The notes beneath the pieces are model-generated. The model was not told the origin of the DNA. It did not search any database and worked only from the letters and a program-made list of their open reading frames with translations. A program made the position numbers and the translations under genes. From contig JAKZAP010000012.1 in the NCBI GenBank assembly GCA_023053575.1, forward strand, positions 23,176,780 to 23,240,779: a stretch of DNA of 64,000 nt, given 5' to 3'. Each line of letters starts with the position of its first letter. Positions within the stretch are counted from its first letter, which is position 1. The DNA comes from Branchinecta lynchi. Its lineage: Eukaryota; Arthropoda; Branchiopoda; Anostraca; Branchinectidae. Positions 11,031-22,309 of the stretch are shown here, piece after piece.

Positions 11031-12061
11031 TTAACTTATCAAGCTGCCGTCGGGTACCACAGGAACCTCAGAAGGTCGGGGAAGCGATAGCACTTGTGCC
11101 AAGTTTCTCACTAGCACAACGTTTTCTCCTATTTTCACGAAGACCCGGCCCTGACTAGTCCACGCATTCTTACCAGCAACATCCTTTGAGGCCTGCAGGA
11201 TCGCTTGCCGCCGCTTGGTTAGACTTTCAGTGATGAAAGTAGGCGTGCCGCGAAGTTTTGACCGTTTTTTATGACTTCTCTGGCAAGTTGGGGGGTTTTG
11301 AAGGTCACTTCCACCGGGGGAATACGATCACCATTCGGCTTACCGAGCATTTTGACATCTATGACATCAAGTTGCCCTGCTTGAACCCCAAGCTGCCTCG
11401 CAATGAGATTCAGGCCACAACCAGCGTGAGTTTGGGGCGAGGTTTGGTTGTTCGCTTCAAGTCCAGGTAAATTGTGGATTATGATTGATGAGGATTTGTT
11501 ATTTTGTTCCATGATGCCCATTTCATCGTGTACTTTTTGGAGTTCTTCTTTGTAAGAATCCATTTTATTTTCAAGGACACCGAGGCGACAAATTACCTTG
11601 TCCAGAATTACCTTGACTTCGTGCATTACCGACGAGTACACAGTCTGTGTAATGTTTTCAAGTTCTGTCTGCGTAAGCTTCACTTTCGAGAGTTCTTTCG
11701 CGCTGTTACTTTTGACATATGCACTGATTGTTTTACTCGTTGACTGTATCTCGCTGCGGAGATCTCCTATTTCCACTATCATTTCGGGCTGCAAACCAAG
11801 AGATACAGCAGTATCTTTGTGGCAGTCTGGATTGGCGTCGAAATCTGCCATTGCACGTTTTATGGATGGATTTTTGTTTGACGCACAGGCAGCTTTGTTT
11901 GTTTCAAAATCCATTAGGTTCTCAATCAAAACATTAGCCGTTTTTCTATCACCATAAGTGAATACCAAGAATTTCTTCCCGGGCGACAATTCACTTAGGA
12001 TTCTTACCGGCCACCAGGGGTATCCATGGAATCGTGCGAAAGCAAGATCACCCTCTTTCAT
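11031..12061 (-). pseudogene. Non-LTR retrotransposon ORF1 with N-terminal PWWP domain (one frameshift)
   Basis: Starts at an ATG (12059-12061). Residues 3-85 form a PWWP domain: GDLAFARF then GYPWWPVRI (13-21), FLVFTYGDRKTANV (31-44) and LMDFE. PWWP domains bind methylated H3K36 nucleosomes and DNA. Residues ~95-185 are heptad-rich (likely coiled coil). From residue 191 (SSIIIHNLPG) an RRM-like and C-terminal domain of L1-ORF1p type follows. The open frame stops at 11219, but the family's C-terminus continues in another frame to a stop at 11031 (TKRRQAILQASKDVAGK, AWTSQGRVFVKIGENVV), so one indel near 11250 separates them. ORF2 follows immediately on the same strand. A PWWP head on an ORF1 protein is unusual; PHD heads are known in some CR1 ORF1 proteins. 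Confidence 0.8.
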
Positions 12062-12249
12062 TATCCCTTAGTCAAAACCGATTTTTTCGCAGAACTGTCA
12101 ATCCCAAAATTTCCAAATCGTAATCCAGAAATCGTAGTCAAAATTCAAGCACAGTCGTGTATCTGTTCCCGTGAGCGAATAGCAAAGTCCACAAATCGTA
12201 ATCACAGGCGAGAGATGTTATCGCATCAGACGCTGAATGAATACTGAAT

Positions 12250-14010
12250 ACTGCGCCTGGATGAGTCATTCTTTCTTCACACTAGTATATCTCTGCTTGT
12301 GGATTAGTCATTCTTTGCTTAAATTCTTTCGGAGAGAGCTAGATCAATCGAAGGTCGAAGGGGTTGGTATAATATGTTGTTGAACCTTTGATATAAATTA
12401 TGGGGTGCTAGGGTGATGAAACTTGGCGGGCGTATCAGGGACCCGACCAAACCAACGTGGAAATAATCAGTTTCCCGATCCGACCATCTGGGGTGGAGTG
12501 GAGGGTGGGGGAATCCGGAAAATTGAGTGGTGTTTAACTTTCGAACAGGGGATCGGATTGAAATGAAACTTAATACCTGAGTAAATGACATATCTCTGAT
12601 TTTCCATTTGAAGTCCGAACTGGACTCGACAGCTATGGAGGAGTTGGGGGGGGGAGACCGGAAATCTCGAGAAACGGTTAGAATGGAGGGATCGGAGCGA
12701 AACTTGCTGGGAATAACAAGCATCTGCTCCAGATAAATCGTTTACACATTTGGACTGGATCCGGACACTTTGGGGGAGGGGGTTGGAGGCACGGGGGTGT
12801 TTCCCGAATTCTGGGGATGGCGGTTCTGGGGATTTTCATGACGAAACTTGGGAGGTGTATCAGAGACCCTATCAATCTGACTTGTAAATAAAAATTTACT
12901 CGATCCCATAGTCGTGGGGAGTAGAGGAAGGAATATTGAGTCGTGCGTAACTTTGGAACGGGTGATCAGGATGAGTGAAATTTTGTAATTGAACAGAGGA
13001 CATGTCTCTGGTGATCTTTTTCATGTCTGGACCGGATCCCACAATAACTGGGGGGGGGGGGGGATACGTTACCAGCTTAGAGTGGAGATCTCTCCACTCC
13101 AGTCTTAGGACTGGAGTGGAGAGATCTGGATGGAACTTTGTGGGAATAACTAACAGATGCTCCGGATAAATCATTTACAGAACCCGATTGGCTCAGGGCG
13201 ACTGTGGGGGGAGTTTAGGGGAGAGTCCGGAATTTCAGTGATCGCGAGTAAAGGTACTTTCCCGTGTGCTACAACGATGAAACTTGGCTGGAATATTAGA
13301 AATTCGACAAGATAGGCTTAGAAATCGCCACTTTCCAAATTCGACCATTCCTTTCCTTAAATTACCAATCATGACCGCAAATTAAGAAAATACTTTTAAA
13401 GCAAAAATATTCCTCAGGGTCGCTTTTCAACACCGAAAATTATGCCTAGAGTAAGTAGGTTACGGTATAGATCTTTGTTCTTTTTTTGTTTTGTTTATCT
13501 TGTTGCCATGGCCTTTTGGCTTTTTTGTGCAATTAAATCTTATCTTATCTTATCTATGCGTTTTCATGATCCCCATGAGCCCATTACCATTTTTGCCTCA
13601 AGGGTTTTGCTTACAAATGAGGTTCTAGCTCCCTTAAAAATGCGCATCTTCACCGCAAGGTCGAAAAGTACTTTTATCAAACGATGCCTTCTAGCTACTA
13701 GCAAGCGAAACTCTAGACGAAACAGAGGTCCGTCTCTTCGAAACGGGAAATTACGCAGCAACAATTCAAAGAAGAAACGTACTTGATATAAATGTCGAAA
13801 CCACATTGAAGACCATTGAACCGCCCAACGAAGAAGAGGAGTTCTAGAAACGCCTTTTACAGTACTTTTTACTTGCTAGTCTATAATAAAATAATATTCG
13901 ACTCTCTACAAAACTCCCAAATAAAAAACTCCCGCCAACAGTTTTCCTATTTTTCCAAGTGCCATATGAGCTTTTAGCTCTTGCTTTTCTAGGCCCCTAA
14001 CCTTAAAAAA
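12250..14010 (+). repeat. R-repeat block, about three degenerate tandem units
   Basis: Recurring blocks about 440 bp apart: GGGACCCGACCAA (12428) and GAGACCCTATCAATC (12866), then GATTCGACAAGATAGGCTTAG (13302). Between them lie GATCGGATTGAAATGAAACTT-type sequence and G-tracts (e.g. about 13050-13063). The block ends in AAGTGCCATATGAGCTTTTAGCTCTTG at 13958-13984. A short non-LTR 3' end lies inside it (about 13480-13556). Non-coding. Confidence 0.7.
13480..13556 (+). mobile_element. Non-LTR 3'-end fragment with (ATCTT)n tail
   Basis: The segment CCATGGCCTTTTGGC ... CAATTAAATCTTATCTTATC matches the 3' terminus of the RT element at 34945-37130 (GTATGGCCTTTTGGC ... AATAAATATCATATC on its own strand). 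A pentamer tail marks the end. It interrupts an R-repeat unit. Confidence 0.55.
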
Positions 14011-14667
14011 GGTAACTATCGGCCATTACTCTTGTTAGGTGACATATGCGCCGTTGTTATACGCTGTGTCTAAACGGGCTTCTGTTATTTTTTGATGAGT
14101 GTTCGTTTGCGCTGTTTTAAAAAAAATAACAGATATATATAGAGACTGTGGTGTCGAACATGGTAGGCTATCTTTCTTTCACATGCTATTTTGTGTTTTG
14201 TCCACATACATATAGAGTGATAGGTTTATTTTTGCAAAAAGCCACTCGGCCATACCAAGAAAAAAACTTGAAAAACAAAAAAATGCTCCGAATACGACGT
14301 GTAATGTAATCGTTACAGGAACTGAGAACGGTGTACAAAAGCCGACCCGAAGAATCCAACCAGTTTCTTGGTTTTACAAAAGGCTTTTTCGTACCACAGA
14401 TCCATTCCTCAGCGAGGCCTACTTCCTGAGACACTTAGCACCTCCATAACTCAGCTCGTCGTACTCCCATCGAACGCAGGCTACTTCATCAGTTCATGGA
14501 GCAATCCAGAATCTGCGAAACATTCATCGTCTTTTCGACATAGCCTACAGCCTGGGCTCCAATGTATTCAGTTTTAATGTATTTGCAAGAAATGCTTCGA
14601 TATAGTGTTCCTCTCCAGGGATCCTTAACTGTAACCGAACAGAGGGATTTCTCGCTCCCGGACCTGG
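14011..14667. other. Region without a recognised gene
   Basis: No supported gene. A-rich runs (14120-14140, 14260-14280) and open stretches of about 70-80 codons on both strands that look fortuitous. A segment near 14145 (GAGACTGTGGTGTCGAACAT) recurs near 6185. Confidence 0.35.
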
Positions 14668-16370
14668 AGTGTAAGTAAGTAAGTAAGTAAAGTATTTATT
14701 ACCCGTATTTTTCACTTAAGAACAAAACGGAGTAAAGAAGAACATAAGGAAGGAGGATGAAAAATAGCATAATATATCATTCTTGGAATTTTAGATGATG
14801 CAATGTTTTAAATATTCCTTCAGCCCAAGCTGACTGCGAATCATATTTGATGGTGTAAAACGGATACGTCAGCTGAATTTTATTGGAGCTATATTTCGGC
14901 CCTTCTTGGCAAGAGTCCAGGCTCAAAACCGCTAAAGTTGTAAAAATGAACTTGTGGGAAACACAAGGTGTTTTTCCCACAAGTTCATTCAAATATGCAA
15001 TGTTTTTAACTCTCCTTATCACTCGAAGAGACCGAGAAAGTTTAGACGACAGAACATCGGCGCGCTCTTTCCATGACACATTCTCATCTAGTAGAAAACC
15101 AAGATATTTGATGGATTGCACTCTTTCGATAACTGAAGTACCCACCATGAGCAGGGTATGTTAGGGATGTGGTTCTCGAGAATACCATATAGTTTGTTTT
15201 TAAAAAAATCAGGGTTAGTATGTGAGAATTAGTGAAATTGGTAAATTCAGCGAGTGCTGTTTTTAGCTTTTCGTATAGATCAGGTATAGAAGGGGCAGAC
15301 AAAAAAAAAGAAGTTTGACATCAGCAAATAAAAAAATACCAGCTTCGGATAGGTAGTATTTAACCGTGTCAATAAAAATAATAAAAAGTAATGGACCCGA
15401 AATTGAACCCTGTGGCACTCCGCAATGGATTGCACATTGTTCCGATGTAATATCACCGTTCATGACTACATGTTTCCTTCCAAATAAATATGACCGAAGC
15501 CAGTCTAGTGCTTTACCCCCTATTCCAATAGACTGTAAAGAATTTAGTTGTCCATGCTGGTCAACAGTATCAAATCCTTTTTTGAAGTCCAAAATATCGC
15601 AGCTGGAATGAAACCATTTTCAAAATCTTCGTTAATCCAATCTACTAGTTTAATGATAGCTAAGTCCGTTGACATACCTTTCCGGAACCCAAATTCAGTA
15701 TCGAGCAGAATTATCTTATCTTCAATGTGTTTGGAAAGTTGACCTTGCACTATTGTTTCGTAAACTCTAGAAAAAAAGAAAGGATGGATAATAATAATAA
15801 GTCTTTTGTTGCTTCCTTCATCTTTTTTTCCCCGATTTATGTAAAGGAATTGCCCGCGCCAGCTTCAAAGCCTCAGGGAAGAGCCTTGTTTTGATAGATA
15901 AATTTATTAAATGGACAAGTATAGGAATTAGGTATTGTTTAGCTGCCCTTACAATTTTTAAACTTATGCCATCAACGCCACAAGAATTCGATTTCATATT
16001 GTTAATGATTTTATTAATTTCCTCAGATGAACACGCAGTAAAATGCAGTTCTGAAACAAGTGTTCTGTTTATCGCCAGCGGGACTGGGTTTGCTTTTCGA
16101 CGCGCTTCCTCACACAGTCGTCTGCCTTCTGAAGAGAAATAATAACAAAAGTAATCAGCGATTTTCTTTGGATCATCGAGTCTTCCGTCAGCAGAATTTA
16201 ACGTTTTAAGTTCATCACAAGATGGCCGTTTACCAAGTAAATAATTTATACTCTTCCATACTTTCTTCATATTCCCGTTACAAGAGGCAAACTGATCTTT
16301 GTAATATTTAATCTGAGCTCTTCTTCGTATAGAATTTAAAGCTAGTAAATTTGAGTCTGGCAGTCAGCTA
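14668..16370 (-). pseudogene. CR1-like non-LTR retrotransposon ORF2 remnant, (TTAC)n tail
   Basis: Right to left: KVWKSINYLLGKR near 16260, the RT N-terminal segment NNMKSNSCGVDGISLKI near 16000 and IPLHKSGKK near 15830. Then come FGFRKGMSTDLAI near 15680, DFKKGFDTVDQHGQL near 15580, GVPQGSISGPLLFIIFIDT near 15405 and a ruined catalytic box FADV (15330), where FADD is expected. C-terminal SIKYLGFLLDENVSWKERAD lies near 15090. The minus-strand 3' end has an AATAAATACTT polyA-like stretch followed by (TTAC)n at 14669-14690. Several frame breaks and the lost catalytic Asp make it inactive. Confidence 0.8.
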
Positions 16371-16573
16371 AAATCGCCGTAGCGATCTGTTAGTGGAAAT
16401 AACAGATCTACAGTCTAGGAAACTGCTGATTTCTGATATAACATTGTATTCTAGATGGTTATAAGGTGACATCATGATTGTTTGATCCGCCCATTGAACT
16501 TTAATAAACTTCGCCAATAAACACACTGCCTTTCTGCAGGCCACTTTAGGGAATTCGTGCAGTCACCTCAAGC
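16371..16573. other. Short unassigned spacer
   Basis: Nothing recognisable. Probably host sequence or older repeat between the RT remnant and MITE-2 copy 1. Confidence 0.3.
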
Positions 16574-16865
16574 GTGTTCCATCCTACTTACCGTAGTTAC
16601 TACGCATGACGTCACGAATTCTGGCTTTTTGCCGTCAAGGCTCGAACGATTTTTCTATGTTCCAGCAGGATATCACGCCACGGGCGAATCCGACCAATCA
16701 CGTTACAGAGATGCGTAGTTACTACGCTTACTACGCTCCCGAGCATGCAAGTAGTAACTATCGGTTACTATTCCGACAAGGTAGGAACGGTCAGCGTAGT
16801 AACTTTTCATGAGGATGGAACGGAAATAGTAACTAATAGTAACTATTGTTAGAAGGGTGGAACAC
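16574..16865 (+). mobile_element. MITE-2 copy 1
   Basis: 292 bp element with inverted ends GTGTTCCATCCTACTTACCG / GTTAGAAGGGTGGAACAC. The inside is rich in TAGTTACTA/TAGTAACTA repeats in both orientations. A second copy at 29233-29532 has the same order of motifs (TGACGTCACGAATTCTGGC-like, then CACGTTACAGAGATGCGTAG). No coding capacity. Confidence 0.8.
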
Positions 16866-17295
16866 GCTCCTAGTATTGATCGCACTGCGAATCTGTACTT
16901 TGAGATTCAGAATCACTTTGATTTGCCCAGTATCTTTACACAGGGGAAGAAATAACCTGGGAGGTCAACAATTTATACACGTCATGAAATACATAAAATA
17001 ACATTTACTGTATACAATTAAGTCATATCGTGTCAAAAATGCTTCATTGTCTTGTTTTCATTCTATTTTCATTTGTGATGACGGATGAAATATGACACGA
17101 AGGACTTTGTGTGGCGTTGACTTGATTTTGTCGGTGGTCGTCGAAGGAGTGGATCGAGTCCCTTAAGTTTTTCGGCACGACGTGTTTGATTGTTAGGAAC
17201 GGTGTGTGTGGGGGGGGGGGTTGAAAACTGGCGGGGGGAGGAGCTCGAGGTGGAAACGGGAAATCTAGTGAAACATTTAGAGCCGATGGATCGGG
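16866..17295. repeat. Degenerate sequence ending in an R-repeat piece
   Basis: The right part (about 17200-17310) has a G-tract, GGAAATCTAGTGAAACATTTAG and GATGGATCGGGATGGAACTTGG. These are R-repeat phrases. The left part has no recognised feature. Confidence 0.45.
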
Positions 17296-17700
17296 ATGGA
17301 ACTTGGTGGGGACAATTGGTGTGTCCAAAAGAGAGCAATGAGAATTATTCTGGGTGATTATAATATTACATACGAAGAGGCTCTCATTAAACTTGACATT
17401 CCTAAATTATCTGTACGTAGAGATACTCTTTCAAACAAATTTGGAGCTAAGATAACGTATTGTCCCCAGATGGCCCATCTATTCCCCCCTCCCCTCTCGT
17501 CTTCCGTGCGCCGGTCCGAGAGGAATACTGGCAATCAGTTTTCCCCATATCCCGCTAATTCTTTTACCCAATTTTTACGGTAATTTCTTGTAAGTGTATT
17601 AGTTAATTTGTTTCTTGTGTGTCTGTGTATTTTGTAAATTTGTATTCCTCTTCTAACTTTTAGCTATTCGGATTAAACTTGTTTGATTGATTGATTGAAT
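17296..17700 (+). pseudogene. Non-LTR RT C-terminal fragment with (ATTG)n tail
   Basis: Encodes VQKRAMRIILGDYNITYEEAL near 17325 and a trailing FTQFLR near 17565. This matches the C-terminus of the elements ending at 46735 and 47660 (QKRACRIILG..NY..Y.ESL). A TGATTGATTGATTGAA tail (about 17683-17700) marks the 3' end. It is 5'-truncated to roughly the last 95 codons. Confidence 0.75.
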
Positions 17701-17719
17701 AAGCATAAACCCAAAGCTA

Positions 17720-18360
17720 CAGTATTGACAGAACAGGACCGGACCGTGGCATTTTGGGTGGAGGATCACGACTTGGGGTACTTCCGTATTAGCGATGACG
17801 AGGAAAGTTTGCAGTCCTATCAGTGACTTACCACATGACTTTGACATAATCATTTTCCCGATTCAATCATCTTGGGGGATGGAGGGACATGGAGTCGGGA
17901 ATTTAGTGGCAGGAATAAATTTTGAACGGGTTAGCAGGTGGGAATAGAACTTGACGAGCGGCGAGATCTAATGTCTCAGATCCTCCTTTCAGGTCTGGAC
18001 AAATTCCGGTGATGATGTGCGGAGCTCGAAGGGCGCTACCTGAAATCTCGTGAAAACCCTTCCAACTACTTTGGTCAGATCCATTTCAGGCGCAGAAACT
18101 TCACATCTAGAGTATTTTCTACCGTCGACTGAATTATACGCGAATTGGAACCAGAGCACCACAAAACTTCTATTCTGGGACAGCTATCACTTGTCAGTGA
18201 GTATTTCAGATTTCAGGTTTCTCTTTTCAGATTTCCAAGATCAAGCCCGTCTTCGATGAGAAGAATACCGGGAGATAGATCCAGCATTGACAACTGCAAA
18301 CCTTATCTGACAAAAATGCTAACTGTTCTTACAAGTGCCATATGAGCTTTCAGCTCTTGT
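17720..18360 (+). repeat. R-repeat copy with hairpin end
   Basis: Contains GATTCAATCATCTTGGGGG, TTGAACGGGTTAGCAGG and the terminal AAGTGCCATATGAGCTTTCAGCTCTTG (18333-18359). The GAGCT...AGCTC pair could form a short stem. Non-coding. Confidence 0.6.
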
Positions 18361-18567
18361 TTTCTTTTATTCGGCATGATTCTAGACATGGCTGTTCTTG
18401 CTCAGTTCAAGCCACAGTTCTCATCCTTATCATACTCTTCTCGGAAATTCTGTTTCCGTGAAGCAATTTAAAGGATAAAGGTTGCAGGAAACCGCATTTG
18501 AAATTAAGTCATGGTGGTTTGTCATTTGTCAGTCTTGATGTGAATGTTCTGACAGTACAGCTTTGAG

Positions 18568-19464
18568 ATGTTTAGGGTGACGTACGTCTTTCTCCTGGTT
18601 TTATTAAAGCTAGTAGGAGGCGAAGAAATTTCAGAGAATGATGTGGAGCAGACTCATGACGTCAACTTCACTCTGTGTTGCCCGATCGGCCAATGGCTAG
18701 ATCCGTTTTTGCGCTGTACGAATGGAACCGAATTGAGTGATGGGATTTGTGTCAATCCTTTCTGTGGGCAAAGCGAGGCAGATATTCGCAAGCTCATTTC
18801 AGACATCACCACGTTGTCCAATATTGTGTTGAACGTTAGGCCATCTAACCTTAGGCCGGTGATGAATAGGGAACCAAAGGAGAAGTGGGGGGAAAATAAT
18901 TCCTGCGCCGAAAATTGCAGGTTGAGATTGCCTAATGTCTGTCTAGCGCTTGAGTACAGTAAATCACCGGCAAATCACAGTAAATCATGGGTGGTAGTAG
19001 TTCACAATCTATTTAAAGGAAGAAAAGTGAATTCAACCATGTGCTGTCCCGCCGGACAGTTCCTCAATGTCTCGAATGGTGTGTGTTCGGTGAACGCGGG
19101 TAAACAGGGTGAACTTAAAGTTGGAATCGAAACAGATGAGGAGAATTACTTTGATTCGTTTGGCCTCAGCTTGTTGGACTTGCAAGGTCCAGAGAATAAT
19201 CATACATGCCCAAGTGAAGATTTGATTTACTTAAGAAACAGCAATACATCGTGCATAAGGGATATCGAGTGCTACTATCAAAGTGTCCCCGAGTTCCTTA
19301 TAGACGCCACAGATGGCCTGATGATTACTGCAGTTCGGAAACTTCGGGAAACGTACTCGGTGGAAAAGTACTGCCTCGCACTAGATGAATCAGGGTCCAC
19401 AGTTGCAAGAGTCTGTTCGAAAAACAAGTGGTCGAGCGATCTCCGCGTCACAAAGTGTTATGCG
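18568..19464 (+). CDS. Methuselah-like GPCR, first coding exon (ectodomain)
   Basis: Begins with a clear signal peptide (FRVTYVFLLVLLKLVGGEE, residues 2-20). A Cys-rich extracellular region follows, with two CCPxGQxL motifs: LCCPIGQWLDP near residue 37 and MCCPAGQFLNV near residue 161. There are many N-glycosylation sites (e.g. NFT, NGT, NHS, NST, NVS, NHT, NTS). This layout resembles the ectodomain of methuselah-type secretin-like receptors. The seven-helix part is absent, as expected if later exons encode it. After codon 299 the sequence reads GCG|GTAAGT, a strong splice donor at 19465, and the open frame beyond it (to 19518) is intronic. This is the best host gene in the window: intact, and unlike its decayed neighbours. 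The family assignment is by pattern, not alignment. Another secreted Cys-rich protein is possible. Confidence 0.6.
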
Positions 19465-19779
19465 GTAAGTATTTTCGATGGAAGACAGTCTGGTGTAATT
19501 AATGGTCCGCATAAATGATGGGGTGCAATTGGGATTCCGACTAGGATTTTCTGCACGACCACCAGCTCCGAACGGAAATTGTTTGGACCAGCTTGCGCCT
19601 AAGGACCATCAAACATTTCGATGCAAACGAACGTCAGGGTCGATCGGTCACCGACTGAAATTCTTCCAACGTTTTCTGCACGTTCATCTGTCTGTTCCGT
19701 CCAAAAAAATAGATTTTTCCGGGAAACTTGAACTTCTGTTCGCATCATTTTAGTAGTGTTTTCATTTCTGAACAATCCA

Positions 19780-20101
19780 CTCTCATCTCATTAAAAAGAT
19801 GAGATCATTTCATTTTAAATATGCAAAGCAACTACCCCACTTGTCGAAATTATGCCATAACCATTCATTGACGGAGAAGTTCAAAATTCAAGACGCAAGT
19901 GTTACCCTTTTGGATGTTTGTTCGTTGCTACCAAAAATTATTGACAACCGAGCCCAACCAGCCCTCGACCTTCTCTACTGCTTCCTGGCCAAAAATTGAA
20001 AATTAGTGTCTTCTTCTGTGTCTTTATGTGTTTTATTTATTTTCTTATATTTACTCTGCTTTTTCGAAATGCGGGTTACAAATAAATTACTTACTATTAG
20101 T
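19780..20101 (+). pseudogene. Family A retrotransposon 3'-end fragment
   Basis: Matches 42945-43259 (AAAAAGATGAGATCATTTCATTTTAAATATGC..., then ACTTGTCGAAATTATGCC). It ends ACAAATAAATTACTTACTA, the family's TTAC-type tail. It keeps only the last codons of ORF2 plus the 3' UTR. Confidence 0.85.
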
Positions 20102-20229
20102 TACTCTCGCGTCTCATGCTTTTTAGTTAGTAACCCGCGAATTATGAACTTATATCACTTTGAATATGAGCATACTTGTTGGCATTGAGGTCGAGTTTTT
20201 CGACACTTCAGGCTCAATTTGGCTGAGAT

Positions 20230-20580
20230 TGCACAGCCAGGAGTGTCACGACTAGGGAGGGGGAATAAGGTAGGATCCCCCCCCCCCAAATGCAGTCGAC
20301 CAGTCGGTAAAAATAGCCGAAAAACAGTCACTTTTTTTCTTGGAAACAGTTCATTTTAAAAAAAGTCGGTTTTCTTGTAAAAATAGTAAATTTTTTCTTA
20401 AGAACAGTAGTTTTTCTTATAATCAGCTGATTTTTCCTCAACACGAGTCGTTTTATCTCAAAAATAGTCATTTTATCTGCAAAAACAGGCGGTAAAAATG
20501 ACCAGCCAGGCGGTAAATACCTTGCCCCCCCCCCCAAAAAAAAAACGACAACATTTTGGCTGGTGACGCTACTGTGCACA
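20230..20580. repeat. Degenerate ~27 bp repeat array flanked by C-tracts
   Basis: Reiterates AAAACAGTCxxTTTTTTCTTG-like units across 20300-20500, with CCAGTCGGTAAAAATAG near the left end and CCAGGCGGTAAATACC near the right. C-tracts stand at 20278-20288 and 20524-20534. A related array with the same left flank is at 31010-31200. Non-coding. Confidence 0.55.
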
Positions 20581-20873
20581 GCTACTTATGATCGTGACTT
20601 GACCAAAGCGATGAAACTTTCTGGACTTGTAGATCTCTAGGGTTGGGAAGAGACTTCGAGTTGTTCTTCCCCTCCCTCCCCGTTCATGGGCAACTGGATC
20701 CAGGTCGGTAAAGTAGACCGTTAGTTCAACTTTAGCATTTCTGGGACTACACCCACTCTCCACCACCCCTTTGGTTCAGGGGCAACGCCCGCAGTTCCCC
20801 AATTGCGAACCACAACAGGTGTCAAGTTTGAAGTTTGGAACGGCAGGTGTCACTGGGTGGGAATGGAGGTCTT

Positions 20874-21177
20874 CCCGGATGAAAACTGTGTAGCCTGCGT
20901 AGTAGTATGGTAGTAGTACGAGACCGTTGCATGTAATACTATGTAATAGCAACGAAGACTATCATGTGTGCCTCAGACTTGTCCAATCTTATGTAGTAGT
21001 ATCCAGTAGCATCCTGTCTTGCCATAGTAGCTTCCGGTCTTGCTAATAATAGTATATACTAGTATGCAGTAACACGGTAGCCTTGGAGTAGAAGCATGTA
21101 GTAGCACGTTAGTACTGCATGCTACTTTTTCGTACTACTACTTCATAGTACTATTTTGAGATAAATTTTTCATCGGG
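20874..21177 (+). mobile_element. MITE-1 copy D
   Basis: About 304 bp, same orientation and internal order as copies B and C. The left end has an inserted G (CCCGGATG) and the right end is ATTTTTCATCGGG. Target duplication is not clear. Non-coding. Confidence 0.85.
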
Positions 21178-22309
21178 TCACCTTTTACCCATGTTCGTCA
21201 GGGCACTGCGTCAAGATTAGCCTTCGACCTATGTTACTTAATTGATCAAACCCGGAGATCACGATGAGACTAATTGTACTTAGATGTCCAAAGGTCTGGG
21301 AAGATACTTTTGAGTTGCACCTCCCCATCGTCCCTGTTGATGGACAACTGGGCTTTACTTACCAAGCAAGCCAAGCCTACGACCTGGCAGTGGGGAAGGC
21401 TAGGACGATTTTACTTTGTGTAATTACAGGGCTGGGTCTAGAAGCACGTTCGACAAAGTTGTGTCTCCCCCTACCAGTTCTCGGGCAACGGGGACCACAT
21501 TTTCCAGGAACTTATATTTTCGTAAACTTTCTCGGCTATGTTACAGTTTCAGTCTCATTGGACTATATTTAAAAACCAAAAAATCACAATTAACTTTCCT
21601 GCCAGGAAAGCACAAAAGGAGTGCTTGGCTAGGGCAGGGAAATAACCGATATTAGTTAAACTGAATACTCTATATAAAGAAAAAGGAAGGAGAAGAAAAA
21701 AAATAACCAAAGGTTTCAACGTTCAATGAAAAAAAGAAAAATTAAGGGAAACAAGGAACGAGAAAGAAATAAAAAAAAAATAAAATAGGGGCCAAACTCA
21801 AACCCCTCCTTTGGGCCAAAGGAGGATAACACTAAACAATTTTCCTGTAATGACCTTTTGCTGTCCCTTGAAGGCAATAAGTTTATTTGGATTCCGAACA
21901 TCTAACGGTAGTATATTCCAAACAGTTGGCGCAAAATATCAAATCTAATTAAACAAGACCAAAGGTTTCGATGGGGTCCCAAAAGTTCAAATTTGATCCA
22001 GACAATTGGGTCTTGTCTTCGCCAGATTCAGTCTTAGCCAGACTCCTTGAATACTTTTACTATTAATTAAGGCCAAATAGCTAATCATACGAGAAAAACA
22101 AGTTCAGATATATGTGTGTTTACCCCTCTAAGTCATATCTGTTTGGCGAAGCAGATCGAAACTTCCTGCTTAACTTCTGCCAATTATCCAGTTTCGGCGG
22201 AATTCCGGAATTACTTCTCCGTCGAAAAAATAAAGCTCAAAAACGAATTCAGTATGTCTCCTTACCCCTTAGGCTACCGTTAGGTAACGATTTTTTAGGT
22301 CGCCGTCAC
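21178..22309. other. Region without a recognised gene
   Basis: Open frames of up to about 100 codons (e.g. 21264-21572) carry no recognisable domain. The right part (about 22100-22290) resembles the 135 bp units at 27650-28045 (CCGGAATTACTTCTCCGTCGAAAAAATAAAG and AATTCAGTATGTCTCCTTACCC segments). It is probably old repeat. Confidence 0.4.

Noticed and set aside
11219..12061. Host PWWP gene unrelated to transposons
   Set aside because: The downstream part is an L1-like ORF1 C-terminus and a non-LTR ORF2 follows at once on the same strand.
19465..19518. Extension of the receptor ORF past 19464
   Set aside because: A strong GTAAGT donor follows codon 299. The extra 17 codons to the stop look intronic.
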